In this document: positions 13,513 through 18,818 of the stretch, one piece after another
Layout: the number at the start of each line of letters is the position of its first letter
How positions within the stretch are numbered: the stretch's first letter is position 1
Assembly (NCBI GenBank): GCA_937960895.1
Contig: CALCJD010000028.1
Location: forward strand, 1 to 18,818
Source: an uncultured Spartobacteria bacterium
GTDB taxonomy: Bacteria > Verrucomicrobiota > Verrucomicrobiia > Chthoniobacterales > Terrimicrobiaceae
Length of the DNA stretch: 18,818 nt
Direction: 5' to 3'
The notes under the pieces: generated by a model
Seen by the model: the letters and a program-made list of their open reading frames with translations, nothing else
Databases searched by the model: none
What the model was told of the DNA's origin: nothing
Translations under genes and position numbers: made by a program

Positions 13513-14521
13513 GCCGCGTTCCATATCCAATATGGCCAAAACGAGGCGTTCCCCCGAATTTTCGCCGGCCGGCATTCGAGGGTTCTCCCTTTTGGAAGTG
13601 CTGGTCTCGGCCGCCGTCCTGATGGCGGTGGCTGTGCTGAGCTATTCCATTATCGGCAGCATTTCCTCGGCCTGGAAGAGCCACAAGGCGAGGATGAGCG
13701 CCTTTGAGGGGGCGCGGGTGGCGTTTGAAATGCTGACTTCGCGACTGAGTCAGGCCACGCTGAATACATATTGGGATTATGATGATCCCGCCCGGCCGCG
13801 CCGGTATCTGCGGCAATCCGAACTGCATTTTGTGATGGGCCGCGGCCGGGATCTTCTTCCCGGGAGCCTGTCGGGGGTGGTGGGGGATGCCGTGTTTTTT
13901 GTGGCCCCGCTGGGTTTCACCGGCAACGAGCAATTCCGTCCGCTGGTCAAGATGCTGAATGCCTGCGGATTTTTTGTGCGCTTTTCCGATGATCAGGATC
14001 GTCCGACGTTTCTCGAAGACCGGATCCCCAAGCGCTATCGGTTCCGGCTTTTTCAGTTTCTGCAGCCGGGCGAGGCCCTGGGTGTCTATGCCCAGTCACA
14101 GGGAACCTCGTGGTTCGCGAACGATGCGGAGAACCATGCCTATCCGATGGTGGACAATGTGATTGGCCTCGTCCTGCGGGCCAACTATCCAAGCGCATCC
14201 GGGGAGGAGACCGTCTATGTCTATGATTCGCGGGACGACGGCGGGCGTCCCAAAGATCCTCCACCCACTTTCCATCAGCTGCCCACGAGCATCCGCTTGG
14301 TGATGGTGGTCATCGACGAGGATTCGGCGCGTCGGTTGGCCGCCACTTATGGTCCCAACGAGCCGCCGATCGGGCCCGATCAGGGGACGCGTTTCACCGA
14401 CCCTTCCATGTTTGAGAGGGACCTTGAAGAATGGACCGACCAGCTCGAAGGTCTCAAAGTGGAGTATCGTGTGCTGACCGCGGATGTCCCCATCCGCGGC
14501 GCGAAGTGGAGCAGCAACTGA
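13511..14521 (+). CDS. Verru_Chthon cassette protein C (pilin-like N-terminus)
   Basis: A 336-aa protein with a type III/IV prepilin signal: a basic leader, then G24-FSLLE-29 and a hydrophobic helix to about residue 47. Cleavage after G24 with methylation of F25 would be expected if a prepilin peptidase acts on it. Downstream segments such as SAWKSHKARMSAFEGARVAFEMLTSRLSQATLNTYWDYDD match my recollection of the Verru_Chthon cassette C family; the protein also resembles PulJ/GspJ minor pseudopilins. It is the first gene of the cassette, under the promoter at 13468-13496. ATG 13511 is used; an in-frame ATG at 13532 also keeps the whole signal. No Shine-Dalgarno sequence is visible, and the leader would be very short. 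The function of these cassettes is not established. Confidence 0.85.
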   Translation: MPRSISNMAKTRRSPEFSPAGIRGFSLLEVLVSAAVLMAVAVLSYSIIGSISSAWKSHKARMSAFEGARVAFEMLTSRLSQATLNTYWDYDDPARPRRYLRQSELHFVMGRGRDLLPGSLSGVVGDAVFFVAPLGFTGNEQFRPLVKMLNACGFFVRFSDDQDRPTFLEDRIPKRYRFRLFQFLQPGEALGVYAQSQGTSWFANDAENHAYPMVDNVIGLVLRANYPSASGEETVYVYDSRDDGGRPKDPPPTFHQLPTSIRLVMVVIDEDSARRLAATYGPNEPPIGPDQGTRFTDPSMFERDLEEWTDQLEGLKVEYRVLTADVPIRGAKWSSN

Positions 14522-14525
14522 TGTT

Positions 14526-14981
14526 ATGAACAAGCCTGTCCTGCAAACGTCATGGAATCGAAGGCCCGCGGGGGCAAAACAAATGGGGTTCTCCCTGGTG
14601 GAGGTGGTGCTGGCCATCGGGATTTTGGGTTTTTGCATGATTCCAATCATGGGGCTCATTCCGGTCGCCATGAAAACGTCGCGCCAATCCATGGATCGAA
14701 ACACCGAGATCCGCATGATGCAGACCATCCGTGCCGAGTTGCTCAAGGCGCCGTTCAGCCAACTCGCCGCCACGACCAATTTTTATTTCGACGCGGAGGG
14801 CTATCCGTTGATCAGCGCGGCGACGGCGTATTACGCGGTGACAGCGTCCAATTTGCCGACCACCGTCCTGCCGACCAACCAGACGGCTTCCCACCTCAAA
14901 ACCTGTCAGCTGGTTGTTGTCAACACCGCACGGGGGGAAACCAACCGCCACAGCCTTCATCTTCCCGACAATGGTTTCTAG
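14526..14981 (+). CDS. Verru_Chthon cassette protein B (pilin-like N-terminus)
   Basis: A 151-aa protein with a prepilin signal: M20-G21-FSLVEVVLA, glutamate at 26, then a hydrophobic helix. The following GLIPVAMKTSRQSMDRNTEIRMMQTIRAELLKAPFSQL is typical of the cassette B family and resembles PulI/PilV-type minor pilins. I chose ATG 14526, four bases after the stop of protein C. An upstream ATG at 14484 would overlap protein C by 38 bases and add nothing recognisable. The gene overlaps the start of protein D by 11 bases, consistent with translational coupling. The expected location is the inner membrane before assembly and the periplasm or surface after processing. Confidence 0.85.
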   Translation: MNKPVLQTSWNRRPAGAKQMGFSLVEVVLAIGILGFCMIPIMGLIPVAMKTSRQSMDRNTEIRMMQTIRAELLKAPFSQLAATTNFYFDAEGYPLISAATAYYAVTASNLPTTVLPTNQTASHLKTCQLVVVNTARGETNRHSLHLPDNGF

Positions 14982-15585
14982 AAGCGCCAGGACCGCATTT
15001 TCTCTGGTGGAACTCCTGGTTGTGGTGGCAATCATTGCGATCCTCGCGGGCCTGAGTGTCACCGGCTTTAACAGCATTTTGCGGAGCTCCCGTCTGGATC
15101 AGGCCGGACGTGCTGTCTTGGACGAGATCAATCTTGCCCGTCAGGTGGCCTCAGCCCGCAACGAGAATGTCGAACTGCGCTTCATCCGCCGTCCGCGCGA
15201 CGACGGTTCCGGATCAAATGTCTATTGGCAGGTTCAATCGGGGGTGCTTTCGGTTACCGGCACGACAACGAATTTTTCCCCTCTGAGGCCGGCGGCTTCC
15301 CTGCCCGCTGGAACGGCCATGGAAACCAATGCCACCCTTTCTCCGCTGCTGGCCTGGGGACAGGAAAAAACCCAGACGAATCCGAACTACAAATTCGTCG
15401 CGCTCACGGTGCGCCCGACCGGCGAAGTCGAGCCGGTGAACACCCCGCCTGTAAATGCTCTTCCCCAGTGGTGCATCACCATCGTCCCCGAACGGCAAAT
15501 GGGACAACCTCTCGCGCAGATTGCTGATTTTGTCACCATTCAGATCGACCCTCTCACCTCCCGTCCGCGCAGCTACCGTCCATGA
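14971..15585 (+). CDS. Verru_Chthon cassette protein D (pseudopilin-like)
   Basis: A 204-aa protein whose N-terminus is closest of the four to a GspG/GspH-type pseudopilin: A9-FSLVELLVVVAIIAILAGL, glutamate at 14. The -1 residue is alanine where glycine is usual; prepilin peptidases can accept this. SSRLDQAGRAVLDEINLARQVASARNENVELRFIRRP follows, the GspH-like pattern seen in cassette D proteins. I chose ATG 14971, which overlaps the end of protein B by 11 bases and puts the signal at the N-terminus. The frame extends back to 14914 but would bury the motif. The stop overlaps the start of protein A in an ATGA. Confidence 0.87.
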   Translation: MVSRSARTAFSLVELLVVVAIIAILAGLSVTGFNSILRSSRLDQAGRAVLDEINLARQVASARNENVELRFIRRPRDDGSGSNVYWQVQSGVLSVTGTTTNFSPLRPAASLPAGTAMETNATLSPLLAWGQEKTQTNPNYKFVALTVRPTGEVEPVNTPPVNALPQWCITIVPERQMGQPLAQIADFVTIQIDPLTSRPRSYRP

Positions 15586-18500
15586 ATCGCCATCCAAAAA
15601 ACAATCGGGGGACCGCCTTGGTCATCGTGTTGAGCATTCTCGTGTTGATCGTGGCTCTGCTCGTCGCCTTTATGGCTTCGTCCCGCAATGACCTGGTGAC
15701 TACGAGTCATTACGCCGCCGGACAGGAAGCTGCGGCCTTGGCGGAAACAGCCACCAGCCTCGTGATGGCCCAGATTCGCGAAGCCACCCTTGCCGGCATC
15801 GATGGCGAAGGACGGGGAACCTATGCCTGGGCCAGCCAGCCGGGAGCCATCCGGGTCTGGAACAATAAGGGCGAGCCGTCGTCTCCTCACGTGTACAAGC
15901 TCTACTCGGCCGTGGTCTTGAAGGAGGATACTCTCGCTTTCCTCGATTCGGAAATCCCCCCGGGATGGAGGGAGCAACCGGACGTATTCACCGACATCAA
16001 TGAGCCGGTGGAGGTTCGTGGAAAATGGCGGTATCCCGTGCTGGATCCGAAAGCCCTCGGGCGGGTTCAAGGATTCTCCAGTGGACAAAACAACGATCCG
16101 TCCGTGGCTTGGGACACCCGCACATCCATGCCGGTGCGCTGGTTGTATGTCGGCCGCGACGGAACCATCGCGGAATCGCTGCAACCCAACTCGATCGGAA
16201 GGATTGCCTTTTGGACCGATGATGACACCTGCAAGGTGAACATTAATACGGCTTCATTTACCCGGCTGGTCAACCGGGCTGAGAAGGCACGTAATCAAGA
16301 CGACAGTTACTGGGACGTGCCGGTGACACGGATGGCACAGGACTACACTCTCGGGCGGTCGATGCCGATTCAAGATGAGTTTCAACGCTATCCCGGTCAT
16401 CCGGCCTTCGTCAATTTGGGGTCGGTCTTGAAGTTGGGGCCGATCTTCACTCAACAAAAGGCCTTCGATCTTCTTCCCCGATACAAATGGGGAGGGTCTC
16501 TAAACGGAACGCTGAGCTGGAATGCTGCGCGCGATGCCAGCAAAAGCGCGTCGGAGCGGATCGGTGGCGCTTACCGGAAGATGGAAAGGCTCTATGCCTC
16601 GGTCGATGAGTTGTATTTTGATGCGAATCGAAATCGGCAAACTTCATTTCCCAATGATACCGAAATCGATCAGGAGACGCTGACGGCGCTCTATGGTTTC
16701 TTTCTGACGGCGACAAGTCGGGCCCCGGACGTGAATCTTTTCGGGCAGCCGCGGGTTTCGCTTTGGCCTTTGCACCGTGAAACCGGTGAGGATTATCGAA
16801 CCGTATACGATAATCTGATTGCACGCTGCGCGACGGTGGGGGAACTGGACTCGGGGTATGTGTATTATTTTCAGAGATACGATCCGCTCAGTCAGACGAA
16901 TGACTGGAGCAATATCGAAAGAAACAGGGAATTGTTTGATTATCTGCAGACGCTGACAAGCCGACCGCTGCCCGGATACGGAGGCAGGCCGCTCGCCCAA
17001 AAATATAACGAGGAAGCTCCCGGGGAATGGAATCAGATCTTAACGGAGATTTTCGATTATATCCGATGTGTGAACCTGAATGAGACATACCCGGGCCGGG
17101 GAGCCTCCTTCAAGTCCTACACCCCGGAGTTGCGCGACAACAACGACGATCAAAACGACCGCACGCTTGGTTCCTGGGTGGCCGATGAAGCGGACCGTCT
17201 GGCCGGGGCCGGGTTTGTCTTGCCGATTCTGATTGACTCCCTTGATACCCGGGGCATGGGACGGGTGCCCACGGTGTCCGAGATCGGCTTTGCTCTCTTC
17301 GCCAATCCGGATAATGCGGACCAAATCATTTCCTTTCTTCTCGTTGAACCTTCCACCCCGATGATGGGGTTCATGCCATGGTTGCCGCCTCTCAATTTCT
17401 CCATGCGGGTGCAGGGAGGTCCGGGCCCCTGGGGCCACGGAGCGCCCGCGCTGGAACTCCATCTGTCTGATGAGGAAGTAAAAACTCAGCCGTTGTTTCC
17501 CGGGATTGGTGAAGGGAGGACGCACATCGCACGATTCCGGAATCCCTTTTATAGCGACGCAGGCAGTCCGGGGGGGACAAGTGTTGGCGGGACAGGCTGG
17601 ATTAGTTGGTTTTTTCCAAGATCAGGCAAGATTGATAGTCCGACACTTTCCACCGGAGCTTCTGATTCAAACTGGCCCTTTTACGTGCCGAAAAACTCCA
17701 ATAGTCTCGAGTTTCCCGGCGCAACCGTGCGGCTCGGAGGAGATGTTCTGACCATTGAATACGGGATCAATGGCACCCCGTACCAGACCTTTGAGGTCGA
17801 GCTGCCGTCTGCAATCCTCCCTAAGCCGCTGGTCGAAGAACCCGACTCGACACCTCCAAAGAACGATCGACCAGCATTTCAATCCGGGATAGGCGGCTTG
17901 CGTTGGAAACCGGATTATGACGTCGTGAAATCCGTGCTCCTCCGCGATGGCGATGTCCGGGTCACCGCCTGTCTCCAGCATGTGCCAAAGGAATTTTTCA
18001 AGAGACATCCCGATTACGACGATGAAAGCAAACGGATGGCCCACTCTTTCACCACGCTCGCGAAGAATGCTTATCGTGGTGCCAGTTTCGGGAGTTTGAT
18101 CGCGGCTTCGGATTCGTCATCAACACCGCTTGGCTATGTGAAGGGAACAGCCGATCTTGCTGGCGGCTATCATGAGACGAATTTTCATCCTGATATCAGT
18201 CCGGACATCGTAGACCTCAGACAGCGGCGCTGGGAGGGAGATTGGAGTACGGGAGTTGGAACTTTGCGCGATGGAGCCCATGTTATGAAAAGCGATGAAG
18301 GGTTTGCCCGTGGGACCGGGGCGGGCTCACCCAACTATTTTGCGGATCATTATTGGAGCAGTGGTTCGGGCTTTTTCTCCCCGACGAAGCAAATTCCCTC
18401 AGCCGGACTTTTCGGAACACTTCCGACCGGAGTGAAGAAGACGTTGAACGCCTATACGTCGGGAAATCCCGAAGACGCCGCGCCTTGGAGGACGCTGGTT

Positions 18501-18818
18501 TTTTGCCCGAACCCCGCCAGCGAGAGCGAACACATTGGTCTGAGTGACACCGCGGATCGGTACCTGTTGGATTTTTTTCATATGCCGGTGGTCGAACCCT
18601 ACGCGATCAGCGAGCCGCTATCCACCGCCGGACGCATCAATATGAACGCGCAGATTCTTCCCTTTACGGACATTCGAAGGGATTCCGGTTTGCATGCGGT
18701 GTTGAGTTCCCAAAAGGTGACCGCTCTTTCGCCGTCTTTGGTGTCCGTTTACAAAACGGATGAGGACACGACGCTTTATCGGTTCCGGATCAATGTGGAC
18801 GAAACGATCAAGCAATTT
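15582..18818 (+). CDS. Verru_Chthon cassette protein A, 3' end outside the window
   Basis: Open for 1079 codons from ATG 15582 to the window edge with no stop, read codon by codon. The ATG overlaps the stop of protein D (ATGA). The N-terminus has a basic leader and one membrane helix, RGTALVIVLSILVLIVALL at about 10-28. It lacks the F/E prepilin motif but resembles the start of PilX/GspK-type proteins. Family-typical segments are FQRYPGHPAF (267-276), ERLYASVDELYFD (near 340) and EPYAISEPLSTAGRINMN (1005-1022). It is by far the largest member, and the bulk should be periplasmic or extracellular. The run of conserved motifs indicates an intact gene. By analogy with GspK it could cap or initiate a pseudopilus; this is inference only. 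Confidence 0.9.
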   Translation, partial: MNRHPKNNRGTALVIVLSILVLIVALLVAFMASSRNDLVTTSHYAAGQEAAALAETATSLVMAQIREATLAGIDGEGRGTYAWASQPGAIRVWNNKGEPSSPHVYKLYSAVVLKEDTLAFLDSEIPPGWREQPDVFTDINEPVEVRGKWRYPVLDPKALGRVQGFSSGQNNDPSVAWDTRTSMPVRWLYVGRDGTIAESLQPNSIGRIAFWTDDDTCKVNINTASFTRLVNRAEKARNQDDSYWDVPVTRMAQDYTLGRSMPIQDEFQRYPGHPAFVNLGSVLKLGPIFTQQKAFDLLPRYKWGGSLNGTLSWNAARDASKSASERIGGAYRKMERLYASVDELYFDANRNRQTSFPNDTEIDQETLTALYGFFLTATSRAPDVNLFGQPRVSLWPLHRETGEDYRTVYDNLIARCATVGELDSGYVYYFQRYDPLSQTNDWSNIERNRELFDYLQTLTSRPLPGYGGRPLAQKYNEEAPGEWNQILTEIFDYIRCVNLNETYPGRGASFKSYTPELRDNNDDQNDRTLGSWVADEADRLAGAGFVLPILIDSLDTRGMGRVPTVSEIGFALFANPDNADQIISFLLVEPSTPMMGFMPWLPPLNFSMRVQGGPGPWGHGAPALELHLSDEEVKTQPLFPGIGEGRTHIARFRNPFYSDAGSPGGTSVGGTGWISWFFPRSGKIDSPTLSTGASDSNWPFYVPKNSNSLEFPGATVRLGGDVLTIEYGINGTPYQTFEVELPSAILPKPLVEEPDSTPPKNDRPAFQSGIGGLRWKPDYDVVKSVLLRDGDVRVTACLQHVPKEFFKRHPDYDDESKRMAHSFTTLAKNAYRGASFGSLIAASDSSSTPLGYVKGTADLAGGYHETNFHPDISPDIVDLRQRRWEGDWSTGVGTLRDGAHVMKSDEGFARGTGAGSPNYFADHYWSSGSGFFSPTKQIPSAGLFGTLPTGVKKTLNAYTSGNPEDAAPWRTLVFCPNPASESEHIGLSDTADRYLLDFFHMPVVEPYAISEPLSTAGRINMNAQILPFTDIRRDSGLHAVLSSQKVTALSPSLVSVYKTDEDTTLYRFRINVDETIKQF

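Noticed and set aside
12673..13707. Open frame of 344 codons on the plus strand spanning the divergent spacer
   Set aside because: Covers the antisense of the glycosidase gene, both promoters, both hairpins and the start of cassette protein C; no coherent protein.

Overview
The window (about 60% G+C by eye) reads as an accessory carbohydrate-utilisation locus of a Verrucomicrobiota bacterium. The strongest taxonomic evidence is a set of four co-directional genes at 13511-18818. They match the Verru_Chthon cassette proteins C, B, D and A, a group described from Chthoniobacter and Verrucomicrobium relatives. DUF4838 proteins, a sulfatase and a LacI-type regulator in one cluster fit this phylum. 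So does the near absence of Shine-Dalgarno sequences at usual spacing.

Layout. A LacI/GalR-family regulator is on the minus strand (61-1170). Divergent from it are a secreted DUF4838 protein (about 1326-3662) and a small secreted beta-sandwich protein (3836-4537). These face a four-gene minus-strand operon transcribed from 13254 down to 4575. In order of transcription it holds a GH65/GH95-like (alpha/alpha)6 glycosidase-type protein, an unassigned protein with a CBM9-like N-terminus and a probable TIM barrel, a second secreted DUF4838 protein and a type I sulfatase. The spacers are only 22, 9 and 18 bases. A divergent intergenic region (13255-13510) separates this operon from the plus-strand Verru_Chthon cassette, whose last gene runs off the right edge still open.

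How the parts may work together. The two DUF4838 proteins and the small beta-sandwich protein have signal peptides and probably act on or bind a complex, perhaps sulfated, glycan outside the cytoplasm. The GH65/95-like protein, the barrel protein and the sulfatase have no visible signal peptide and may process imported fragments. No transporter, SusC/D pair or sulfatase-maturing enzyme lies in the window. The cassette proteins have type IV pilin-like N-termini (B, C, D) or a PilX/GspK-like N-terminus (A), so they may build a pseudopilus-like surface or export structure.

The main new observation is regulatory. A 16-bp inverted repeat, AATTAC-N4-GTAATT, occurs in three intergenic sites. One is between the regulator and the first DUF4838 gene, one overlaps the -10 of the glycosidase operon, and one overlaps the -10 of the Verru_Chthon cassette. 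The last two copies match at 19 of 22 positions and have the same offset from a TATAAT. This suggests that the local LacI-type protein controls both the glycan genes and the pseudopilin-like cassette, which would make them one functional unit.
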